DNA of 6,541 nucleotides from assembly GCA_027057185.1 (NCBI GenBank), contig JALUJE010000288.1:1-6541 (forward strand), given 5' to 3'. The DNA comes from Helicobacteraceae bacterium (GTDB lineage Bacteria > Campylobacterota > Campylobacteria > Campylobacterales > Sulfurimonadaceae). A program made the position numbers and the translations under genes. The notes under the pieces are model-generated. The model worked only from the letters and a program-made list of their open reading frames with translations. It was not told the DNA's origin and ran no database searches. Shown piece after piece: positions 1-5,307 of this stretch (position 1 is its first letter; each line of letters starts with the position of its first letter).

Positions 1-253
1 TTCCAAATTATTCGATAGTGCTGCTGAAGAGGTGCTTTATGAGGCATTTTTAGATATTTCAAAACAGCATTACGGTATATATGAAGAAAAACTCGATGCC
101 CTCTTTTCACTCAAGCCGCAGCTTGAGCGTTTCTTTGACAATGTTATGGTTAATGTTGAAGACGAGCGTACAAAGAGCAACCGTAAAGCGTTGGTAGGCA
201 GTATTTACAAAGCACTGCTTGAGATTGCCGACATTAAAGAAATCAGTGTTTGA
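1..253 (+). CDS. glyS: Glycyl-tRNA synthetase beta subunit, C-terminal end (partial)
   Basis: This is the 3' end of a gene that enters from the left edge; the frame is open from base 2 to the TGA at 251-253, giving 83 residues. The stretch with FFDNVMVNVEDE, then NRKALVGSIYKALLEIADI, matches the end of the bacterial GlyRS beta subunit, where an FFD-VMV-aed motif and an NR-aLL-i motif close the helical anticodon-binding (DALR-like) domain. The beta subunit works with GlyQ (alpha) in the cytoplasm to charge tRNA-Gly with glycine; this part contacts the tRNA. The ATG at 38 is internal and not the true start. The stop overlaps the start of the downstream oxidoreductase, which suggests translational coupling. 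The assignment rests on the C-terminal motif only, because most of the protein lies outside the window. Confidence 0.87.
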   Translation, partial: SKLFDSAAEEVLYEAFLDISKQHYGIYEEKLDALFSLKPQLERFFDNVMVNVEDERTKSNRKALVGSIYKALLEIADIKEISV

Positions 254-1376
254 TATTGCCATAATCGGCGCCGGTATCTGCGGTTGCAGCAGCGCTTATA
301 TGTTGAGGCAATCGCGATTGCGTGTTGCGTTGATCGATTCTGAAGGTATTGCAAGCGGTGGCAGTGGTGCCGCCGGTGCATTTGTTTCGCCGAAATTTGT
401 TAAAAGCGGTCCGGTCAAAGAGGTAAGTGAGACGGCGTTTTCCTTCTCGTTGCCATTTTATGCGGAACATTTTAAGGAGTGGACTTCAGTATCCCCATTG
501 CTTCATATTGCCAACAATTCTCTCTCAAATGAGCGCGTACGATACTTTAAAACGCACACCTCACTACAACTGATAACGCCGGAGCCAACATGTCTCAAAC
601 AGATACGTCCTGAAGCGCGCACCTTTGAATCTTTAATGCTAGCATCATCAGCTGTTGTTAATGCACGAGGTGTGTGTGAGGCAATGGCGGAACATGCAGA
701 ATTTTTTGACATTCATGTCAGGGCATTGGAACATGACGGTCATGTATGGCATCTTGACAATAACATACGTGCCAAGCGGGTGCTGCTGGCTACCGGAGCG
801 CATCAACACTTGCTCAATATTCCCTATGTGACACCCCGACCGATTTTTGGGCATCGTATCAATATTAAAAGCAGTACCTATAACCCTGTAAATATCCATC
901 AGCATGTCTCCATATCGCAGTCAAATACCGCAGGGATTATTGCCATAGGGGCAACACATGATGTTCACCATCATCGGCGCCACACTCAAGAGCAGTATGA
1001 TTACATCAAAGGCAGATCAGAGTTACTGGAAAAAGCCATGCGCACTGTAGCACTCCATGATGTTGAAATTATTGAAGATTTTATTGGAGTACGTGCTGCA
1101 TCTATTGACCATCTTCCAATGTTAGGACCGGTTGTTGATTCTTGTAAGACCCTGGAGAAACTACCGAAAATAGAGCGGGGAAAGCGATATGATATTAATC
1201 AATATGAATATTATCCCAATCTCTATATGATGAATGGTGTCGGGGGCTATGGTTTTGTTTTAGCACCTTATTTGGCGGCAATGTTGCGAGATGCTATTGT
1301 CAAAAACGGTACGATTCATCCGTTGGTGTTACCTTCTCGGTTCTTACGACGCTGGTGTATTCAAAAATGTCGCTAA
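246..1376 (+). CDS. FAD-dependent oxidoreductase, MnmC2-like (DAO family)
   Basis: A 376-residue flavoprotein of the D-amino-acid oxidase fold. An N-terminal Rossmann FAD site is visible as IIGAGICG (residues 6-13), with the acidic residue closing strand 2 at Asp31, followed by a Gly/Ala-rich ASGGSGAAGAFVSP segment (36-49). ATGAH lies at 182-186. The C-terminal motifs GVRAASIDHLPMLGP (281-295) and GVGGYGFVLAP (331-341), ending in PSRFLRRW, resemble the FAD domain of MnmC, which removes the carboxymethyl group of cmnm5U34 in tRNA to give nm5U. The N-terminal methyltransferase domain found in the fused E. coli enzyme is absent. The family is well supported; the substrate is inferred, and another DAO-type amine oxidase remains possible. 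I chose GTG at 246 because it places the FAD motif at the usual distance from the N-terminus and overlaps the glyS stop by 8 bases, with a weak AAAGA at 236-240; TTG at 219 or 225 are alternatives. It is probably cotranscribed with glyS. Confidence 0.8.
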   Translation: MFDIAIIGAGICGCSSAYMLRQSRLRVALIDSEGIASGGSGAAGAFVSPKFVKSGPVKEVSETAFSFSLPFYAEHFKEWTSVSPLLHIANNSLSNERVRYFKTHTSLQLITPEPTCLKQIRPEARTFESLMLASSAVVNARGVCEAMAEHAEFFDIHVRALEHDGHVWHLDNNIRAKRVLLATGAHQHLLNIPYVTPRPIFGHRINIKSSTYNPVNIHQHVSISQSNTAGIIAIGATHDVHHHRRHTQEQYDYIKGRSELLEKAMRTVALHDVEIIEDFIGVRAASIDHLPMLGPVVDSCKTLEKLPKIERGKRYDINQYEYYPNLYMMNGVGGYGFVLAPYLAAMLRDAIVKNGTIHPLVLPSRFLRRWCIQKCR

Positions 1377-1396
1377 AGTGACACTACCGTTACTTT
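1375..1396 (+). terminator. Hairpin at the end of the glyS-oxidoreductase pair, possible weak terminator
   Basis: AAAGTGAC (1375-1382) can pair with GTTACTTT (1389-1396) across a 6-base loop, giving an 8-bp stem with one G-U pair. The 3' arm ends in four T's (1394-1397) before GATTAATG, so the U-tract is short and the stem is AU-rich. The left arm begins inside the TAA stop codon at 1374-1376. The position between two genes fits a terminator, but the structure is weak and might only stabilise the transcript end. Confidence 0.35.
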
Positions 1397-1414
1397 TGAT
1401 TAATGCTTTCACAA

Positions 1415-1420
1415 TACAAT
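1415..1420 (+). promoter_or_regulatory. Possible -10 element for the 1446-1904 gene
   Basis: TACAAT lies 25 bases before the ATG at 1446 and would place transcription start near 1427, just upstream of the ribosome-binding site. No well-spaced -35 box is visible: TTGATT at 1396-1401 is only 13 bases upstream. Campylobacterota promoters often lack a -35, so this does not exclude it, but the call is weak. Confidence 0.3.
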
Positions 1421-1434
1421 AGGGTTACTGACAA

Positions 1435-1440
1435 AAGGAG
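1435..1440 (+). promoter_or_regulatory. Ribosome-binding site that sets the start at 1446
   Basis: AAGGAG is an excellent Shine-Dalgarno sequence and ends 5 bases before ATG at 1446. The in-frame GTG at 1440 would overlap this site and is therefore unlikely to be the start. Confidence 0.8.
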
Positions 1441-1445
1441 TGTGC

Positions 1446-1904
1446 ATGAGAGTCAAAGTTTTTATTTTTGGAACGCTGTTTTTAATTGGAAATATTACCC
1501 TCAATGCGCAACTGCTGGTTCGTGAAGGTAGCGTTGCTGCAGAAGAGAGCACTGCAGGCTTTCTAATAGGTTGTAATGTACAAGACGATCTGAAAACACG
1601 ACTTAAAGAACGCGGTATTGAAGATATGACGGCACAGCATATGGTCGAACGCTCTTTTAATGAAAATAACGTCATTACCATGTTAAAGATGCAGAACTAT
1701 CTTAATGTGATGGAGCGTGTTGATTATGAGATGCTGATCAATGAAATTATTATTGAGCTACTTTTTGGTACGGCTGTTGATTTTTCAAGTTATGACACTC
1801 TGGTTTCGTTAGCCCAGCGTCTGCATGGAGTTCATCTCAATACCGTACTTCTGGAAAAACTTGTAGAGGTTGCCTCCGTGAACCAAAAGATAAAAACCAT
1901 ATAA
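1446..1904 (+). CDS. Predicted exported protein of unknown function, 152 aa
   Basis: I do not recognise this protein. The start at ATG 1446 is fixed by a strong AAGGAG. The N-terminus looks like a signal peptide: MRVK, then a hydrophobic core FIFGTLFLIGNI (residues 6-17), and a plausible signal peptidase I site after LNA (19-21). There is no lipobox cysteine. The mature part is about 130 residues and looks mainly helical, with a charged DDLKTRLKERGIED segment (47-60) and an IINE-type hydrophobic helix near 97-108 (LINEIIIELLFG). The only cysteine is Cys43. It is probably periplasmic. It sits alone between a weak hairpin and the promoter of hemH, so neighbours give little guidance. Codon use resembles the surrounding genes and the frame is free of stops. 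Reality as a gene is well supported; function is unknown. Confidence 0.78.
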   Translation: MRVKVFIFGTLFLIGNITLNAQLLVREGSVAAEESTAGFLIGCNVQDDLKTRLKERGIEDMTAQHMVERSFNENNVITMLKMQNYLNVMERVDYEMLINEIIIELLFGTAVDFSSYDTLVSLAQRLHGVHLNTVLLEKLVEVASVNQKIKTI

Positions 1905-1929
1905 AATATATCTTCGCCTGTAAATTGGG

Positions 1930-1935
1930 TATAAT
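1930..1935 (+). promoter_or_regulatory. Sigma-70 type -10 element upstream of hemH
   Basis: A perfect TATAAT preceded by GGG (1927-1929), typical of campylobacterotal housekeeping promoters, which commonly rely on the -10 and an AT-rich upstream tract rather than a -35 box. No TTGACA-like sequence is found 16-18 bases upstream. Transcription would start near 1942, leaving a leader of about 32 bases before the hemH ATG at 1974. It probably drives the whole hemH to coiled-coil gene run. Confidence 0.65.
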
Positions 1936-1960
1936 CACGCAAAATAATATCAGTTTTTAT

Positions 1961-1964
1961 GGAG
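1961..1964 (+). promoter_or_regulatory. Ribosome-binding site that sets the hemH start at 1974
   Basis: GGAG ends 9 bases before ATG at 1974. The earlier in-frame ATG at 1959 has only a T-rich tract upstream and no Shine-Dalgarno, and it would add residues (MEQLR) ahead of the usual ferrochelatase beginning MKEAIILLNMGGP. Confidence 0.6.
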
Positions 1965-1973
1965 CAGTTGAGA

Positions 1974-2924
1974 ATGAAAGAAGCGATTATATTGCTGAAT
2001 ATGGGAGGTCCCAATAACCTCAACGAGGTAGAACTGTTTCTTGAAAATATGTTTAATGACCCCAACATTTTGACCATGAACAGCACATTGCTACGTAAGT
2101 TTATTGCACGCATGATTACGTTTATGCGTACGGAGTCATCACAGGAGATATACTCGCAACTGGGTGGTAAATCTCCCATTGTCGGGCATACTGAAAAACT
2201 TGTTGCGGCACTCCAAGAACGCTTTGATGACACGGTAGTTGTTGATTTTGTTATGCGCTACACCCCGCCGTTTGCTTCGGAGGTTATTGCGCGACTCAAG
2301 GAAGCGGCAGTAGAAAAAATCTATCTGATACCACTGTATCCACAATACTCTACGACGACGACCAAGTCATCTTTGGAAGATTTTGAAGCACAGTTTCATG
2401 AGAGTAGTATGGATGCCGTTTTAGTTGAAATTAAGCACTATTATGAGAATGTCAGTCTCAATAAAGCGTTAGTTAAAAAGATTGTCGAGAGTGTGAGTGC
2501 TTCTGAAAGTGAGCAGTTTGATCTTATCTTCTCGGCGCATGGTCTACCACAAAAAATTATTGATAACGGTGATGCATATGAGCGTCAAATACGACGTCAT
2601 GTCGGGCTGATACAAGATGAGTTACGTGCTCAAGGCATCGCATTTAATGCCGTACATCTTGCTTATCAGTCCAAAGTGGGTCCTATGGCGTGGCTGAAGC
2701 CCTCATTGGATGAGACTTTGAAAGTCATGTTGAATAAAAAAGTACTTATTTGTCCGATTGCTTTTACCATTGACAACTCCGAGACCGATTTTGAACTGGG
2801 GATTGAGTACAAAGAGATTGCTGAAGCACTGGGTTTTGAAGCATACCGGGTAAGTCCATGTCTCAATGACGATCCGCTTTTTGTTGATGCTTTATGTGAG
2901 ATTTACAAGAAGATGCGGGAATGA
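1974..2924 (+). CDS. hemH: Ferrochelatase
   Basis: A 316-residue ferrochelatase, inserting Fe2+ into a porphyrin (protoporphyrin IX in most Gram-negative bacteria) as the final step of heme synthesis, at or near the inner membrane face. Family marks in order: N-terminal LLNMGGPNNL (residues 7-16), YSQLGGKSPI (60-69), the porphyrin-site region LIPLYPQYSTTTT (118-130), the catalytic-histidine motif FSAHGLP with His189, YQSKVGP (231-237), and the acidic motif DNSETDFELGIEY (267-279), in which Glu270 aligns with the conserved active-site Glu of human ferrochelatase (E343). The human His341 position is Asn268 here; E. coli has a Cys at that site, so it is variable in bacteria. No C-terminal iron-sulfur cysteine extension is present, and the length is normal. 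The start is chosen on the GGAG at 1961-1964. The stop overlaps the next gene in an ATGA. Confidence 0.95.
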   Translation: MKEAIILLNMGGPNNLNEVELFLENMFNDPNILTMNSTLLRKFIARMITFMRTESSQEIYSQLGGKSPIVGHTEKLVAALQERFDDTVVVDFVMRYTPPFASEVIARLKEAAVEKIYLIPLYPQYSTTTTKSSLEDFEAQFHESSMDAVLVEIKHYYENVSLNKALVKKIVESVSASESEQFDLIFSAHGLPQKIIDNGDAYERQIRRHVGLIQDELRAQGIAFNAVHLAYQSKVGPMAWLKPSLDETLKVMLNKKVLICPIAFTIDNSETDFELGIEYKEIAEALGFEAYRVSPCLNDDPLFVDALCEIYKKMRE

Positions 2925-3553
2925 AAATTGCCATTTTTGATATGGACGGTACCCTAATTGATTCAGGGTATGATATTACCGTCTCTATAAATCATGTCAG
3001 AGCAACGCTATACGCCCTGGAACCATTGGAGATCAATTATGTTATTGCCGCCATTAATGCCCATCAGAGGAATTTGGCACAGTTGTTTTATGAGACGCAG
3101 ACGTATGAGCCAAAAGCGCAGGAGCTTTTTGAAGCACATTACTATGAACAGTGTACGCAGCATGTCCGGTTGTATGAGGGAATTTATGAGACGCTAGAAG
3201 GACTCAAAGCCCAACGCGTGCATCTTGCTGTGGCGACGAATGCTCCGACGATTTTTGCCACAAGAATGTTGACGCACCTGAATGTGGCGGCGTTGTTTGA
3301 CCCCATAGTCGGTGCGGATATGGTTGCAACTCCCAAACCCGACAAGCAGATGCTGGAGTTCATTCTTCGTCGTTATAACTTTCAACCGTCGCAAGATCGT
3401 GCCTGGATGATCGGTGACAACTCCAAAGATATGCAGAGTGCCGATCATGCCAATATTGGCTCCATTTTTGCGACATGGGGATTTTCACGTGAGGGTAAAG
3501 GGCATTATAGAGCCGAGCATCCTTCTAAGGTAATTGATATTATTCATGCGTAG
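2921..3553 (+). CDS. HAD-superfamily hydrolase, phosphoglycolate phosphatase-like
   Basis: A 210-residue cytoplasmic HAD hydrolase. All four motifs are present: motif I DMDGTLIDS (Asp7 nucleophile and Asp9), motif II ATNAP with Thr106, motif III Lys139 in the TPKPDK segment, and motif IV MIGDNSKDM with Asp166 and Asp170. The helical region between motifs I and II (about 15-85) is a C1-type cap, which puts it in the Gph/phosphoglycolate phosphatase-like group. Members dephosphorylate small phosphorylated metabolites such as 2-phosphoglycolate; the actual substrate cannot be read from the sequence, since cap-specific residues vary, so I leave the symbol empty. It begins at ATG 2921, overlapping the hemH stop by 4 bases (ATGA), with AAGAAG at about 2907-2912 as a likely Shine-Dalgarno. 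Its end overlaps the start of the transpeptidase gene by 8 bases, so it is tightly cotranscribed and probably translationally coupled. Confidence 0.9.
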   Translation: MKIAIFDMDGTLIDSGYDITVSINHVRATLYALEPLEINYVIAAINAHQRNLAQLFYETQTYEPKAQELFEAHYYEQCTQHVRLYEGIYETLEGLKAQRVHLAVATNAPTIFATRMLTHLNVAALFDPIVGADMVATPKPDKQMLEFILRRYNFQPSQDRAWMIGDNSKDMQSADHANIGSIFATWGFSREGKGHYRAEHPSKVIDIIHA

Positions 3554-5285
3554 TTTTGTTACTCTTTTTATACATCTATTTTTCGGCTCCGTTGTTTTGC
3601 TAGCTGCAAACAGTGTGGAACGCTCACAACAGCAACATTTTGAAAACAATGCTTCAAACATGATGAAAATACTTCTGAAACAGAAACACCCTCTTTCAAA
3701 ATTTCTGAGCAATAGGGCGCTTACGCGTTATTATAGTCGGCATGGCTATCGTCCTTTCTGGTTTGATGAAAACGGCATCAAAGCTATTGCTGTTGAATTG
3801 ATTAATGCGGTTGATACAGACCCGGTGTTGCAACCTGCTTCTAATACACTGTTTGGACTTCGGGATGTGGTGTTAGCCATCAGTACGCTCGAAAGTGCCT
3901 CAGAATTTCATATGAAACCGGCAATGCGGATTGAGGCTGCGATAACGGGAATTTATGATGAATACATGAAGCGCGTCGCATCGGGATCTATTGACTGGAA
4001 AGAGTTCGAACGGAAACTCGAAACACTTGAAGAAGAGAAAAAAATCTCGGCAGGATGGGATCGGTACGGGGTTTACAAAAATCGTGTGAGCCTGCTTTAC
4101 CAGGCACTCAAAAGCAATGATATTTACCGTGCTATTAATGCAGTAAATTATACCTATCCCATGGCAAAGGAGCTGGAGAAAGCACTGCGTCACTACGAGC
4201 AGATTGCCCAAGAAGGCGGCTATATTGAGCTCCCCGAATTTCAAAAGCTCTCCGAAGGAGATCGTGCTCCTGCCGTGCTCTTTTTACGGGAGCGTCTGGT
4301 TCAAAGTGGTGAACTCAACACTACGGAATGTTTGGTTCAAGAGCGTAATGAGAGTTCCTGTCTTGAGTATTTCGATGCTAATGTCAAAGAAGCAGTGAAA
4401 ATATTTCAACGCAATCATGGGCTGGTGGTCGATGGTGTGGTCGGACCTGATACCCGAAAGCATCTCAATATTACCGTGGAAGAAAAAATTGCCACTATAC
4501 GGCTCAATTTAGAGCGGATGCGTTGGCTTCCACGGACGTTGGGAACGCAGTATGTATTGGTAAACATTGCTGATTATAAACTTTTGGTGATTGACGATGG
4601 AAACGTTTCTTTGGAAATGCCCATTGTCGTCGGAGAAAAGCGACATCCTACCCCGGTATTTAGTAACAAAATGTCTTCGGTTGTACTCAATCCTTACTGG
4701 AGAGTGCCACAGAGCATTGTCAAGCGGGAATTGGTACCCAAACTGGTCAAAGACCCGTATGCCTTGGTTGCACAGGGTATGCGGATGCATGCCGATTGGA
4801 ATGAGAGCTCACCCGACTATGATTTTGCTACGATTGACTGGCGCATCTATTTGGAACACGATGATGAAGCATCGAATTTTGAGGTACCGATGCGTTTTAT
4901 TCAGATCCCCAGCAGTAAAAATCCATTGGGACGGGTGAAGTTCATGTTTCCCAATAAATATTCTGTTTATATTCATGATACCTTTGCCAAACGTTATTTT
5001 AAATACCGACAACGTGCTTTTTCTCATGGCTGTATTCGTGTTTCAAATCCCGATGCCCTGTTGCAGTCCATTGCGACAATAGATGCTAATGTCGATTATG
5101 ATGAAGTACGGGAGATCTTACAAGAGAGCAATAAAACAAAAATTGCATTGGAAAAGAAAATTCCGATACACGTGGTGTATTTAACTTCTTGGGTCAATCA
5201 TAAAGGTGTCGTACAGTTTCGGGATGATATTTATAGTTATGATACAATGCAGTATGAATTACTTAACAAGGCAGTAATGAAGTAA
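3546..5285 (+). CDS. L,D-transpeptidase of the YcbB (LdtD) type
   Basis: A 579-residue periplasmic enzyme that forms 3-3 peptidoglycan cross-links (or attaches proteins to meso-DAP). Layout: signal peptide MRSFVTLFIHLFFGSVVLLA with cleavage near 21; a helical scaffold domain (about 45-235); a PG_binding_1 domain (about 238-308, with VKEAVKIFQRNHGLVVDGVVG, a DGVVGPDTR-type end); and a YkuD catalytic domain (about 336-530). The catalytic signature HGCIRVSNP supplies Cys496, with His494 beside it and the conserved His477 in YIHDTF. The segment NPYWRVPQSIVKRELVPKL (382-400) followed by a roughly 50-residue insert is the substrate-capping region of YcbB relatives. The peptidoglycan-binding domain carries an extra loop with Cys262 and Cys272. 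ATG 3546 overlaps the upstream stop; the nearest purine-rich site (AAGG at 3527-3530) is far, so translation is probably coupled. TTG at 3534 would add four residues but has poor spacing. Confidence 0.93.
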   Translation: MRSFVTLFIHLFFGSVVLLAANSVERSQQQHFENNASNMMKILLKQKHPLSKFLSNRALTRYYSRHGYRPFWFDENGIKAIAVELINAVDTDPVLQPASNTLFGLRDVVLAISTLESASEFHMKPAMRIEAAITGIYDEYMKRVASGSIDWKEFERKLETLEEEKKISAGWDRYGVYKNRVSLLYQALKSNDIYRAINAVNYTYPMAKELEKALRHYEQIAQEGGYIELPEFQKLSEGDRAPAVLFLRERLVQSGELNTTECLVQERNESSCLEYFDANVKEAVKIFQRNHGLVVDGVVGPDTRKHLNITVEEKIATIRLNLERMRWLPRTLGTQYVLVNIADYKLLVIDDGNVSLEMPIVVGEKRHPTPVFSNKMSSVVLNPYWRVPQSIVKRELVPKLVKDPYALVAQGMRMHADWNESSPDYDFATIDWRIYLEHDDEASNFEVPMRFIQIPSSKNPLGRVKFMFPNKYSVYIHDTFAKRYFKYRQRAFSHGCIRVSNPDALLQSIATIDANVDYDEVREILQESNKTKIALEKKIPIHVVYLTSWVNHKGVVQFRDDIYSYDTMQYELLNKAVMK

Positions 5286-5295
5286 TACAGAGTGC

Positions 5296-5300
5296 AGGAG
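5296..5300 (+). promoter_or_regulatory. Ribosome-binding site for the coiled-coil gene
   Basis: AGGAG lies 7 bases before ATG 5308 in the 22-base gap after the transpeptidase stop. It supports 5308 as the start of the reading frame that runs off the right edge. Confidence 0.75.
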
Positions 5301-5307
5301 TCGTTCT

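Noticed and set aside
954..986. Histidine-rich HDVHHHRRH run (residues 238-246) in the oxidoreductase as a metal site
   Set aside because: It lies in a probably surface-exposed loop region of the DAO fold and nothing else suggests metal dependence; no evidence beyond composition.
1885..1916. Possible hairpin AAGATA with TATCTT after the exported-protein gene
   Set aside because: Only 6 AT-rich base pairs around a loop of about 17-20 bases and no following T-run; too weak to call a terminator.
1832..2233. Minus-strand open frame of 133 codons opposite the start of hemH
   Set aside because: It lies antisense to the 3' end of the small exported protein gene and the 5' half of hemH, and its translation shows no recognisable family pattern. 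The + strand genes explain the region.
2775..2797. Asn in place of His at the human His341 position of ferrochelatase as a sign of altered function
   Set aside because: The neighbouring catalytic Glu270 and His189 are both kept, and this position also differs in E. coli (Cys), so the change is likely normal bacterial variation.
3900..4244. Minus-strand open frame of 114 codons inside the L,D-transpeptidase gene
   Set aside because: Antisense shadow of a well-supported gene; no supporting ribosome-binding site or protein motif.
5243..5248. TACAAT as an internal promoter for the coiled-coil gene
   Set aside because: It lies within the transpeptidase coding sequence, has no clear supporting context, and AT-rich hexamers like this are common here by chance.
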